From positions 93,587 through 157,586 of the forward strand of contig NZ_JBHUOR010000023.1 in NCBI RefSeq assembly GCF_042686175.1: 64,000 nucleotides of DNA, read 5' to 3'. Position numbers and translations under genes: made by a program. The notes beneath the pieces are model-generated. The model was not told the DNA's origin. It ran no database searches and was given only the letters and a program-made list of their open reading frames with translations. Positions within the stretch are counted from its first letter, which is position 1. Each line of letters begins with the position of its first letter. Positions 1 to 8,069 of this stretch are shown one piece after another. Source of the stretch: Kurthia populi (GTDB lineage Bacteria > Bacillota > Bacilli > Bacillales_A > Planococcaceae).

Positions 1-13
1 GGGATAGCGAGAC

Positions 14-829
14 ATGAAGAAATGGTTAGCAGCATTCTTATTAGTCGTTGTAACTGCAGCACTTGCAGCATGTGGCGGCGGGGATGATAAAAAAGATTCA
101 CAAACAACACTTGAAAAAGTAAAAGAAGAAAAAACATTAGTAGTAGGAACAAATGCAGGTTATTACCCATTTGAAATGTTTGATAAAAACGGCAAAATGA
201 TTGGTTATGACATGGACGTTGCGCAAGCTATCGCTGATAAAATGGGCGCAAAATTAGAAGTAAAACAACTTGGCTTTGAAACATTAATTCCATCATTAAA
301 TGCTGGTAAAGTCGATTTAGTCTTAGCGGGTATGACAATTACCGATGAACGTAAAAAGACAGTTGAATTCGCGGATTCATACTATACAACAGGTCAGGCA
401 GTAATGGTCGGCAAAGACAGCACAGCAAAAGAAATTAAAGATATCGATAAAAAAGGCAATAAAGTAGCTGTTCAAATCGGTACAACAGGTGCAATTGTTG
501 CAGCAAAAGAAATCAAAAACGCAACAGTTCAAGAATTTGAAGATTTCCCAACAGCAGCAATGGCTGCACAACAAGGTAAAGTTGCAGCGGTTGTCTATGA
601 TGAGCCAGCAATCCAAATCTACGAATTACAAAACAAAGGTAAAGTTGTGAAACTAGATGGCTTACTTGCAGCGGATGATCTTGGTATCGCAGTGAAAAAA
701 GGCGACACAGAGACAGTTGACTTTATCAATGAGTACTTAAAAGAATTTAAAGGTTCAAAAGAAGAAAAAGAACTTCAAAAGAAATGGTTCAACAATGCTG
801 ATTGGATGAACAATGTAGACGAAGAATAA
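14..829 (+). CDS. Polar amino-acid ABC transporter, substrate-binding lipoprotein
   Basis: Extracellular solute-binding protein (family 3), 271 aa, which captures a polar amino acid and delivers it to the permease encoded next. The N-terminus is a lipoprotein signal with lipobox LAAC (Cys20) followed by a Gly/Asp-rich linker. The mature part starts with the family-typical stretch VVGTNAGYYPFEM, and GYDMDVAQAIADKMG follows. Arg112 in the TITDERKK segment sits where the family binds the ligand alpha-carboxylate. Permease and ATPase genes follow on the same strand, so this is a complete three-gene importer. The substrate cannot be told from sequence alone (glutamine, arginine or cystine are possible). 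The upstream promoter and most of the ribosome site lie outside the window. Confidence 0.93.
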   Translation: MKKWLAAFLLVVVTAALAACGGGDDKKDSQTTLEKVKEEKTLVVGTNAGYYPFEMFDKNGKMIGYDMDVAQAIADKMGAKLEVKQLGFETLIPSLNAGKVDLVLAGMTITDERKKTVEFADSYYTTGQAVMVGKDSTAKEIKDIDKKGNKVAVQIGTTGAIVAAKEIKNATVQEFEDFPTAAMAAQQGKVAAVVYDEPAIQIYELQNKGKVVKLDGLLAADDLGIAVKKGDTETVDFINEYLKEFKGSKEEKELQKKWFNNADWMNNVDEE

Positions 830-855
830 TCATTTTTAGTTCATAGACTTTTGAC

Positions 856-893
856 GAGAAGAAGGGATGAGAATCCTTTCTTTTTCGTTTTTT
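856..893 (+). terminator. Hairpin plus T-run between binding protein and permease (likely attenuator)
   Basis: An imperfect stem (AAGGGAT pairing with AATCCTTT) is followed by a long T-run ending near 893. It lies between the binding-protein stop and the permease ribosome site. In many ABC operons such a partial terminator keeps binding-protein mRNA in excess over permease mRNA. That role is inferred here. Confidence 0.6.
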
Positions 894-930
894 TATTATA
901 AGAAGGTTTCGATTATAGGAGGTTAATGTA

Positions 931-1596
931 TTGAGTAGCATGTCTTGGGACTGGAGCGTTGTTTCTGATAACTGGGAAGTATTGATGTTAGGCGCTTGGT
1001 TCACGATTAAAATTTCATTTATAGCCCTGATTTTTAGTTTGCCAATTGGTATTATTGTAGGCTTCGGTCGAATTGCGAAAAACCCTGTCATTCGCTTTTT
1101 AGCTGGAGCATATGTTGAGATTATGCGTGGTGTACCACTATTAGTTTTATTAATGTGGATTTATATTGGTTTAGGTGATGTTGTAAACGTTGAGACAACG
1201 GTTGCAGCAGTCATCGGTTTAGCAACATTTAACGGTGCCTTTTTAGCGGAAATTTTCCGTGCAGGTGTCCAAGCAGTGCCAAAAGGTCAAATGGAGGCAG
1301 CGCGTGCGAGCGGTATGACGAGTGCACAAGCGATGCGCTACATTATTTTACCGCAAGCAGTTCGTCGCATTATGCCACCATCTGCCTCACAGTTCATTAT
1401 GTTAATTAAGGATTCATCTTTAATCTCTGTTATTGGTGGCGTTGACTTAATGCTAAAAGGTAAAAACTTAGTTGCAACAACATTAAAACCATTAGAAATT
1501 TATACGGCGATTGCTGTCATTTATTTCATCATGACGTTCGTGCTATCATTAGTTATTCGTTACTTCGAAAAACGTATGATGGATAAAGAGCAGTAG
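931..1596 (+). CDS. Polar amino-acid ABC transporter permease
   Basis: HisM/GlnP-type inner membrane permease, 221 aa. It has about five hydrophobic segments and the family EAA loop, seen here as EAARASGMTSAQAMRYIILPQ, which contacts the ATPase. The PxxxxxFIMLIKDSSL segment after the EAA loop is typical of polar amino-acid permeases. The start is TTG at 931, preceded by a strong ATAGGAGGT site about 8 bases upstream. An ATG ten bases downstream (941) is out of frame. The ATPase gene begins 12 bases after the stop, so the genes are translationally close. Confidence 0.93.
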   Translation: MSSMSWDWSVVSDNWEVLMLGAWFTIKISFIALIFSLPIGIIVGFGRIAKNPVIRFLAGAYVEIMRGVPLLVLLMWIYIGLGDVVNVETTVAAVIGLATFNGAFLAEIFRAGVQAVPKGQMEAARASGMTSAQAMRYIILPQAVRRIMPPSASQFIMLIKDSSLISVIGGVDLMLKGKNLVATTLKPLEIYTAIAVIYFIMTFVLSLVIRYFEKRMMDKEQ

Positions 1597-1608
1597 GAGG
1601 TAAACATC

Positions 1609-2337
1609 ATGATTTCAATTAAAAACGTCAATAAAAGCTATGGTGACCACCATGTGCTAACAGATATTAATTTAGAAGTACCAAAATCAAACGTTATCGC
1701 GCTTATCGGGCCAAGTGGTGCCGGTAAATCAACGCTTATTCGTACGATTAATGCACTTGAAACGATTGATAGCGGCGAAATTATTGTCGATGGTATTTCC
1801 ATCCATGATAAAAAAACAAACATTAACAAAGCACGTACGAATATTGGCTTCGTATTCCAAAGCTTTAATTTATATCCGTTTAAAACGGCACTTGAAAATG
1901 TCACGATGGCCCCAATGAAAGTAAAAGGCTTATCGAAGGAAGCAGCAGAAAAGCGCGGTAAGGAATTACTAACGCAGCTTGGTTTAGGAGATAAATTTGA
2001 CGCTTATCCAGGTCGTCTATCAGGCGGTCAGCAGCAGCGTGTCGCAATCGCACGTGCCGTTGCGATGGACCCAGAAGTTATGCTATTTGACGAGCCGACA
2101 TCAGCACTTGACCCAGAGATGGTAAAAGAGGTGCTTGATGCGATCCGTAGTTTAGCAGATGCCGGTATGACGATGGTCGTCGTGACACATGAGATGGGCT
2201 TTGCAAAAGAGATTTGTAATGACATCGTGTTTATGGCTGAGGGTAAAATTGTCGAAGTAGCACCACCATCTGAATTCTTTACAGCACCAAAGACTGTGCG
2301 TGCACAAGAATTTTTAAAAGCAGTATTAAATCATTAA
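1609..2337 (+). CDS. Polar amino-acid ABC transporter ATP-binding protein
   Basis: GlnQ/ArtP-type ATPase, 242 aa, which powers import by the preceding permease and binding protein. The Walker A motif GPSGAGKST lies near residues 34-42, the Q-loop is VFQSFNLYPFKT, the signature is LSGGQQQRVAIARA, Walker B is VMLFDEPTSALDPE, and the switch His is in VVTHEMGFA. A ribosome site AGGAGG overlaps the permease stop codon. It is the last gene of the importer and is followed directly by a palindromic intergenic repeat that can act as terminator. Confidence 0.95.
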   Translation: MISIKNVNKSYGDHHVLTDINLEVPKSNVIALIGPSGAGKSTLIRTINALETIDSGEIIVDGISIHDKKTNINKARTNIGFVFQSFNLYPFKTALENVTMAPMKVKGLSKEAAEKRGKELLTQLGLGDKFDAYPGRLSGGQQQRVAIARAVAMDPEVMLFDEPTSALDPEMVKEVLDAIRSLADAGMTMVVVTHEMGFAKEICNDIVFMAEGKIVEVAPPSEFFTAPKTVRAQEFLKAVLNH

Positions 2338-2352
2338 TCTGTGACAAAAGAG

Positions 2353-2482
2353 GAGGCTGGGACATACGTATAAAAACAACCGTTCATATGAGCATAAGAA
2401 AAGCCGGAATCGCGCTGTAGCGCGGTTCCGGCTTTTCGTTGCGAACGCTAAAAAGAAAAATGACGTGTTTTGTCCCAGCCTC
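2353..2482. repeat. Palindromic intergenic repeat type 1, copy A
   Basis: A 130-base element whose ends are inverted (GAGGCTGGGACA at 2353-2364, TGTCCCAGCCTC at 2471-2482), with a second GC-rich internal hairpin around 2402-2436 (AAGCCGGAAT against GGTTCCGGCTT). It ends in a T-run and follows the transporter operon, so it probably terminates transcription. Copies occur at 43921-44042 (opposite orientation, one end degraded) and 55253-55382. Confidence 0.9.
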
Positions 2483-2566
2483 TTTTTTGTGCTAAAAATT
2501 TGATGTGCCGTACCAGCCAACTTGACAGAATGAAGTATTTGTATTTCTCTTTACGTCATATAATTG

Positions 2567-2572
2567 TATAAT
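2567..2572 (+). promoter_or_regulatory. Candidate -10 element for the aminotransferase gene
   Basis: TATAAT 68 bases upstream of the aminotransferase start. No convincing -35 hexamer is seen at 16-18 bases; a perfect TTGACA at 2522-2527 is too far upstream to pair with it. The leader is about 60 bases. Confidence 0.4.
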
Positions 2573-2639
2573 AAGGACAAATTCAAAAAACGTGTTTAAA
2601 AGCACGTCATTTATAAGGAAAAGAAGGATTGATTGACTC

Positions 2640-3806
2640 ATGTCATTAACATTAAATAGCGAAGCAACACAACTTCGTATCTCTGGAATTCGTGAATTTT
2701 CAAATCAACTAGTAGATTACCCAAATGCCTTAAACTTAACAATTGGCCAACCAGATTTTCCAACGCCTGAAGCTGTGAAGCAAGCTGGTATTCGTGCGAT
2801 TGAAGAAAATAAAACATCGTACTCTCCGAATGCCGGTTTGCTTGAATTGCGTCAAGTGACGGCGGCGTATTTCAACGAACGCTACAATTGCAATTACAAC
2901 GCAAATGAAGTGCTCGTAACCAATGGTGCAACACAGGCGATTGACGCGGTATTACGTACGATTATCGAGCCAGGGGATGAAATCATCCTATCTGCACCAA
3001 TGTATGCAGGTTATGTTCCAATGATTGAATATGCAAAAGCAAAACCTGTATTTTTAGACATCACGGAAACAAATTTTGAGCCAGAAGTCGATGCCTTAAA
3101 AGCATTGATTACGCCAAAAACGAAAGCGATTTTATTTAACTTCCCGTCAAATCCAACCGGTGCAACGGTAAGTCCAGAACGTATGGATGCGTTAGCTGCG
3201 TTTTTAGCAGAGCAAGATATTTATTTAATCTCCGATGAAATTTATAGTGAAATCACATTTGAAGGGGAATATCGTTCATTTGGTAGTTACCCTGCACTGA
3301 AAGATAAGCTATTCTTAATTTCGGGGTTATCAAAATCACATTCGATGACAGGCTGGCGCATTGGCTTTATCCTAGCACCTGAAGCATTGACGGATATTAC
3401 GGTAAAAGTAAATGCCTTCAATATTTTATGTGCAGCGGTACCAAGCCAGTACGCAGCAATTGAGGCACTTACAGGCTCAAAAGACGCGCCAATCGCGATG
3501 ACAGCGTCTTATAAAGAACGTCGCGACTACATTTATGGTCGTCTAGTAGAGATGGGACTTGAAGTACACAAGCCAAATGGTGCGTTCTACATTTTCCCTT
3601 CTATTAAACAATTTGGCATGAGCTCTCATGAATTTGCGACACGCTTATTAAAAGAAGCGGGCGTTTGCGTTGTACCGGGCGCTGTATTTGCGGCAGAAGG
3701 TTATTTACGTATTACGTATGCTTATGCATTTGAAACATTAGTTGAAGCGATGGACCGCCTCGCTGCATTTGTTGAAAAAGTACGCGCTGAGCAAGCATCA
3801 CACTAA
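2640..3806 (+). CDS. patA: Aminotransferase A (N-acetyl-LL-diaminopimelate aminotransferase type)
   Basis: PLP-dependent class I aminotransferase, 388 aa, resembling Bacillus PatA, which acts in the acetylated branch of diaminopimelate/lysine synthesis and so also feeds peptidoglycan. Family landmarks are visible: NLTIGQPDFPTP at the N-terminus, Asn171 in FNFPSNPTG, Asp199 and Tyr202 in SDEIYSEI, the PLP-binding Lys232 in SGLSKSHSMTGWR, and the carboxylate-binding Arg in YLRITYAYA. Length matches the family. It has its own promoter region and stands alone between the importer and the teichoic acid operon. The exact substrate is inferred from overall resemblance; an aspartate-type aminotransferase is the alternative. 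Confidence 0.85.
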   Translation: MSLTLNSEATQLRISGIREFSNQLVDYPNALNLTIGQPDFPTPEAVKQAGIRAIEENKTSYSPNAGLLELRQVTAAYFNERYNCNYNANEVLVTNGATQAIDAVLRTIIEPGDEIILSAPMYAGYVPMIEYAKAKPVFLDITETNFEPEVDALKALITPKTKAILFNFPSNPTGATVSPERMDALAAFLAEQDIYLISDEIYSEITFEGEYRSFGSYPALKDKLFLISGLSKSHSMTGWRIGFILAPEALTDITVKVNAFNILCAAVPSQYAAIEALTGSKDAPIAMTASYKERRDYIYGRLVEMGLEVHKPNGAFYIFPSIKQFGMSSHEFATRLLKEAGVCVVPGAVFAAEGYLRITYAYAFETLVEAMDRLAAFVEKVRAEQASH

Positions 3807-3824
3807 TTATCGCAACCCAAATCG

Positions 3825-3845
3825 ACATTTAGACGTTCTAAATGT
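3825..3845. promoter_or_regulatory. Perfect 9-bp inverted repeat upstream of the tar operon
   Basis: ACATTTAGA and TCTAAATGT are separated by only three bases, and no T-run follows. It lies between the aminotransferase stop and the tarI promoter region. It could be a weak terminator or a repressor-binding site; the sequence does not decide. Confidence 0.4.
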
Positions 3846-3990
3846 GAAGAAAACGCCTTCAAAATGTATTTCAACTGTATAACAATACGGATGTTTCTAT
3901 GTTTTTGAAAGGTATTTATGCTATTCTTACTTTTAGAGATAAATTCCAAAAATAATAATAATTAATTTTATAATCAATGAGGTGCTATAC

Positions 3991-4704
3991 ATGATTTATG
4001 CAGGTATTTTAGCAGGTGGTAAAGGAACTCGTATGGGTAACGTACCAATGCCTAAACAATTTTTAACATTAAATGATAAAGCAATCATCATCCATACATT
4101 AGAGAAATTTATTCTAAACAATCGTCTAGATAAAATTTTCATCGCGGTACCAAAAGATTGGGTTCAATACACACGCGATCTTGTGAAAAAACATCAACTA
4201 GATTTACCAAAAGTTGAAGTAATCCAAGGCGGCGCAGACCGTAATGACACAATCATGAATGTCATCGCAGCAATCGATAAGCAAAACGGCTTAAACGACG
4301 ACGATATTTTAGTAACACATGATGCCGTACGTCCATTCTTAACACACCGCATCATCGAGCAAAATATCGATGCAGGTCTTGAATTTGGTTCAGTTGATAC
4401 AGTGATCGAAGCTATCGATACAATCGTTGAATCACAAGACGGCGAATTTATTACACAAATTCCAGTGCGTAGCCATATGTTCCAAGGCCAAACGCCACAA
4501 ACATTCAACATCAAAAAATTACAAGAGCTTTATAATAGCCTGTCTCAAGATGAAAAAGAAATCTTAACAGATGCATGTAAAATCTTCGCAATCAAAGGTG
4601 AGAAAGTTAAATTAGTACGTGGTGAAAGTTATAACATTAAAGTGACAACGCCTTACGATTTAAACGTGGCGAATTCAATTTTAAAAGGAAGTTTAGATAA
4701 ATAA
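3991..4704 (+). CDS. tarI: D-ribitol-5-phosphate cytidylyltransferase
   Basis: IspD-family nucleotidyltransferase of the TarI type, 237 aa: CTP + ribitol-5-phosphate to CDP-ribitol, the donor for poly(ribitol phosphate) wall teichoic acid. The N-terminal nucleotide-binding signature AGILAGGKGTRMG is followed by MPKQFL, as in TarI/IspD. HDAVRPF is the family metal/substrate motif. The tarJ gene overlaps its stop codon, and this pairing separates TarI from the isoprenoid enzyme IspD. The ATG at 3991 is chosen because ATGAGGTG (3977-3984) is well spaced for it; a GTG at 3982 would sit inside that site. Confidence 0.92.
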   Translation: MIYAGILAGGKGTRMGNVPMPKQFLTLNDKAIIIHTLEKFILNNRLDKIFIAVPKDWVQYTRDLVKKHQLDLPKVEVIQGGADRNDTIMNVIAAIDKQNGLNDDDILVTHDAVRPFLTHRIIEQNIDAGLEFGSVDTVIEAIDTIVESQDGEFITQIPVRSHMFQGQTPQTFNIKKLQELYNSLSQDEKEILTDACKIFAIKGEKVKLVRGESYNIKVTTPYDLNVANSILKGSLDK

Positions 4705-5729
4705 TGATTAACCAAATTTATCGATTAGTATCTGCTCGCCAGATCGAAGTAACTTATAAGGACCGTGCAATTTCTTCTGACCACGTCGTTGTACGTCCAA
4801 CTCACCTTTCAATTTGCGCTGCAGACCAACGTTACTACACAGGAACACGCGGCGAAGAAGCGATGAAGAAAAAATTACCGATGGCATTAATCCATGAAGG
4901 TGTAGGGGAAGTCGCTTACGACCCAACTGGTGAATATGCAGTCGGCACAAAAGTTGTTATGGTACCGAATACACCAACAGAGGAAGACCCATATGTAGCA
5001 GAAAACTACTTACGCTCTAGTAAGTTCCGTTCTTCAGGCTACGATGGCTTCATGCAAGATTATGTGTTCTTAAATCGTGACCGCTTAGTCGTATTACCAG
5101 AAGATATGAATATGGAAGTAGCGGCATTTACAGAATTAGTAACTATCGCTACGCATTCAATCGCTCGCTTTGAACGCAAAGCAATTAAACGCCGCGGTAC
5201 ATTTGGCGTTTGGGGCGATGGAAACTTAGGTTTCATCACATGTCTATTATTAAAATACATGTACCCAGACTGCAAAGTAACCATCTTTGGTAAAACACAA
5301 TATAAATTAGACCACTTCTCATTCGTTGACGAAAAAATCTTCATTAACGAAATCCCTGAGGACTACATGGTAGACCATGCATTCGAATGTGCTGGCGGTA
5401 AAGGTAGCCAATACGCAATCGACCAAATGATCGACCACGTACATCCTGAAGCAACACTTTGCTTATTAGGTGTAAGTGAATATCCTGTAGAAATCAACAC
5501 ACGTATGGTCCTTGAAAAAGGCTTAACACTTGTTGGCTCAAGCCGTAGTGGTGCTGTTGATTTCCAAAAAACAGTGGATCTTTATAAAGCACATCCTGAA
5601 ATTCCTGAGTACTTATCGACATTAGTTGGATACACACAAGAAGTGACATCTGTTAAAGACATTATCACTGCCTTTGAAAGTGACTTATCTAGCTCATGGG
5701 GTAAGAGCGTCATGTTATGGAAAATCTAA
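4704..5729 (+). CDS. tarJ: Ribulose-5-phosphate reductase
   Basis: Zinc-type medium-chain dehydrogenase of the TarJ family, 341 aa, which reduces ribulose-5-phosphate to ribitol-5-phosphate with NADPH as TarI's partner. Visible features: an N-terminal alcohol-dehydrogenase-like fold with SICAADQRYYTG and LIHEGVGEV (candidate zinc ligands Cys and His/Glu), and the Rossmann segment FGVWGDGNLGF. The start ATG overlaps the tarI stop (TAATG), so translation is coupled. The 3' end overlaps the next phosphotransferase gene by 13 bases. Together with tarI it indicates a ribitol-containing polymer. Confidence 0.92.
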   Translation: MINQIYRLVSARQIEVTYKDRAISSDHVVVRPTHLSICAADQRYYTGTRGEEAMKKKLPMALIHEGVGEVAYDPTGEYAVGTKVVMVPNTPTEEDPYVAENYLRSSKFRSSGYDGFMQDYVFLNRDRLVVLPEDMNMEVAAFTELVTIATHSIARFERKAIKRRGTFGVWGDGNLGFITCLLLKYMYPDCKVTIFGKTQYKLDHFSFVDEKIFINEIPEDYMVDHAFECAGGKGSQYAIDQMIDHVHPEATLCLLGVSEYPVEINTRMVLEKGLTLVGSSRSGAVDFQKTVDLYKAHPEIPEYLSTLVGYTQEVTSVKDIITAFESDLSSSWGKSVMLWKI

Positions 5730-6850
5730 AAAAGACAATCCAATATACAATCCAAAGAATCTATAAAGCAATTTATAGATTCTTCTATTTCGTTTTAGAG
5801 CAAAAATCGATTGATGAGAAAAAAATTGTCGTCTACACCTATCGCTCGAATCAGCTAGAGGGCAATCTAAAGGCCGTCGTGCGTGAAATCCAAAAGACGC
5901 ATCCGGAAATGCATATCGAAATACGCAAGGCACCTAAGCAAATGGGACTTGCGTTATTTAAAGAGCTTCCGGCTATCGCTAATGCAAAAATGGTGTTACT
6001 AGACGATTATTTCTTACCGGTTTATCTAATAAATCCACGTAAAGAAACAAAATTCGTTCAATTATGGCATGCAGCAGGTGCATTTAAAAAATTCGGGTAT
6101 AGTACGAAGGATACGAAATTTGGACCGTCCTCACAGTATTTAAATATTGTGCCTGTCCATATGCATTATTCGCATGTCTATGTATCATCAAAGGCGGTCG
6201 TACCGTATTACGCAGAAGCGTTTAATATGTCGGAAAATCAAGTGTATCCACTAGGGATTCCGCGTACGGACCTACTCGGTGAGGAAGTTGTGCCGAGTGA
6301 TGCATTAACACCGGTTCAACTAGAGCGCTGTAAAGTATTGATTGCGCCAACGTATCGTGCGAAAAGTGGCCAAAGTGAGTCGAACCTAGACTGGCTCGCT
6401 GTGCTACAAACGATTGCACCGCAATTAGCGCCCCATATTCAGCTTATCGTTATGCCGCACCCGTATTCGGACCGTACTGAGTGGAGTGTGTTGACACAAT
6501 TTGATAATATCGTGCTCGATTATCAGCACCCATTAAATGAATGGATGCCAATAGCAGACGCATTTATTACGGATTATTCATCAGCGATTTTTGAATTTGC
6601 ATTATTCGAACGCCCACTTGCACATTACGTGCCAGATTTAGCGGAGTATACAGCAAGCAGAGGGCTTTATCGTCCACTTGAAGCTATTTCGGATGGTACG
6701 ATTTTACAAGAACAACACGCGCTTGTTTCTTGGATTAACAACCGCAAGAAAAATGAACAGTATGATACATCGCGTATGGTGGAGTTTAATTTCAGCCACA
6801 CAGAGGATGTATCGAAAAAAATCGTACAACATCTATTTGAATCCAATTAA
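5717..6850 (+). CDS. CDP-glycerol/CDP-ribitol phosphotransferase (TarF/TarL/TagF family)
   Basis: Teichoic acid primase/polymerase-type glycosyltransferase, 377 aa, acting at the inner face of the membrane. Family (Glyphos_transf) motifs are present: LWHAAGAFKKFGYST with the catalytic-type His, VMPHPYSD, and ITDYSSAIFEFALF, which in TagF-like enzymes lines the CDP-polyol site. The N-terminus is basic and amphipathic, as in peripheral membrane members. Length matches TagB/TarF-type enzymes rather than the longer TagF/TarL polymerases. It overlaps tarJ by 13 bases and is one of two such genes in this operon. Whether it adds the first unit(s) or polymerises ribitol phosphate cannot be decided from sequence. 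Confidence 0.85.
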   Translation: MENLKKTIQYTIQRIYKAIYRFFYFVLEQKSIDEKKIVVYTYRSNQLEGNLKAVVREIQKTHPEMHIEIRKAPKQMGLALFKELPAIANAKMVLLDDYFLPVYLINPRKETKFVQLWHAAGAFKKFGYSTKDTKFGPSSQYLNIVPVHMHYSHVYVSSKAVVPYYAEAFNMSENQVYPLGIPRTDLLGEEVVPSDALTPVQLERCKVLIAPTYRAKSGQSESNLDWLAVLQTIAPQLAPHIQLIVMPHPYSDRTEWSVLTQFDNIVLDYQHPLNEWMPIADAFITDYSSAIFEFALFERPLAHYVPDLAEYTASRGLYRPLEAISDGTILQEQHALVSWINNRKKNEQYDTSRMVEFNFSHTEDVSKKIVQHLFESN

Positions 6851-6881
6851 GGATGATTTTGTTTCGAAAAGAGGTAGACAA

Positions 6882-8057
6882 ATGGCAACAAAAAAGAAGA
6901 AAAAAGAATCGTTTAAGAAAAAGTTAGACCGTAAATTTAAAAAAGAAATTTTCCAAGCGATGTATAAAGGTTTCTCGATGCTCCCAATTCAAAAAAATAA
7001 AGTATCGATTCTATCAGATAGCCGTAAAGATTTAAGTGATAACTTCCAAATGGTTTATGATGAGTTACAACGTCGTGAGAACTATAAGTATTACTTTTTA
7101 TTAAAACCAAGTGTGAAAAAACGTAAACGCTACATTGAAATTATTCAATTAGCGTACAATATCGCTACATCAAAAGTTATCATGCTCGATGACTTTTACC
7201 CAATGATTTATCCACTGAAAATCCGCAAAGGTGCCGATTTAATTCAAATTTGGCATGCAGTTGGGGCGTTCAAAACGTTCGGCTTTAGCCGTATGGGTAA
7301 GCCAGGTGGTCCAAAGCCAACGTCTGTATCGCATAAAAACTATACAAAAGCGATTGTAAGTTCAAAATATGTCGCACCGTTTTATGCAGAGGGCTTTGGT
7401 ATCGACGAATCAAAAGTTGTGGCAACAGGTGTGCCGCGTACGGATGTATTTTTCGATGAGCAATACAAAGCAGATAAACAAGCGATGATGTACGGAAAAT
7501 ATCCAGAGCTTGAAGGCAAGCATGTGACATTATATGCGCCGACATTCCGTGGTAATGGCCAAACAAGTGCCCACTTCCCACACCATATGCTTGATTTCGA
7601 TAAATTATATGCGTCACTTGGCGAAAACGATGTGTTCTTAATTAAAATGCATCCATTCGTTAAGAAGAAATTTAAAATTCCAGTAGAATATCGCGATAAA
7701 ATTAAAGATTTCACAAAATATCCTTCTGTTAATGATATTTTATTTATTACCGATATTTTAATTACCGACTACTCATCTGTTTGCTTCGAGTTTGCGTTAT
7801 TAAACAAACCGATGATCTTCTTCTGCTTCGACTTAGAAGAATACGTGGCATCACGCGATTTCTACGTATCCTACGACGAATTTACACCAGGAGATGTCGT
7901 ACGTAATACCGATGAGCTTGTTGCGTCAATGAACAAACATCGTGCAGACGAGGTAGTCGATTTAACGGAATTCACCGATAAATTCTTCGATGATTTAGAT
8001 GGTAAGTCTACTGAACGTGTAGCACAGCTTGTTATCGATTGTATGAACCGCAAGTAG
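6882..8057 (+). CDS. CDP-glycerol/CDP-ribitol phosphotransferase, second copy
   Basis: A second member of the teichoic acid polyol-phosphotransferase family, 391 aa. It begins with an unusually lysine-rich segment (MATKKKKKESFKKKLDRK) suited to binding acidic lipids. Motifs are IQIWHAVGAFKTFGFSR, IKMHPFV and ITDYSSVCFEFALL. The reading frame is open back to 6678, inside the previous gene, but the ATG at 6882 has a good AGAGGT site just upstream and follows the previous stop by 31 bases, so I take that start. Given tarI-tarJ upstream, one of the two phosphotransferases is probably the ribitol-phosphate polymerase (TarL role) and the other a primer-adding enzyme. The assignment is open. Confidence 0.86.
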   Translation: MATKKKKKESFKKKLDRKFKKEIFQAMYKGFSMLPIQKNKVSILSDSRKDLSDNFQMVYDELQRRENYKYYFLLKPSVKKRKRYIEIIQLAYNIATSKVIMLDDFYPMIYPLKIRKGADLIQIWHAVGAFKTFGFSRMGKPGGPKPTSVSHKNYTKAIVSSKYVAPFYAEGFGIDESKVVATGVPRTDVFFDEQYKADKQAMMYGKYPELEGKHVTLYAPTFRGNGQTSAHFPHHMLDFDKLYASLGENDVFLIKMHPFVKKKFKIPVEYRDKIKDFTKYPSVNDILFITDILITDYSSVCFEFALLNKPMIFFCFDLEEYVASRDFYVSYDEFTPGDVVRNTDELVASMNKHRADEVVDLTEFTDKFFDDLDGKSTERVAQLVIDCMNRK

Positions 8058-8069
8058 GAGTGAGAAGCG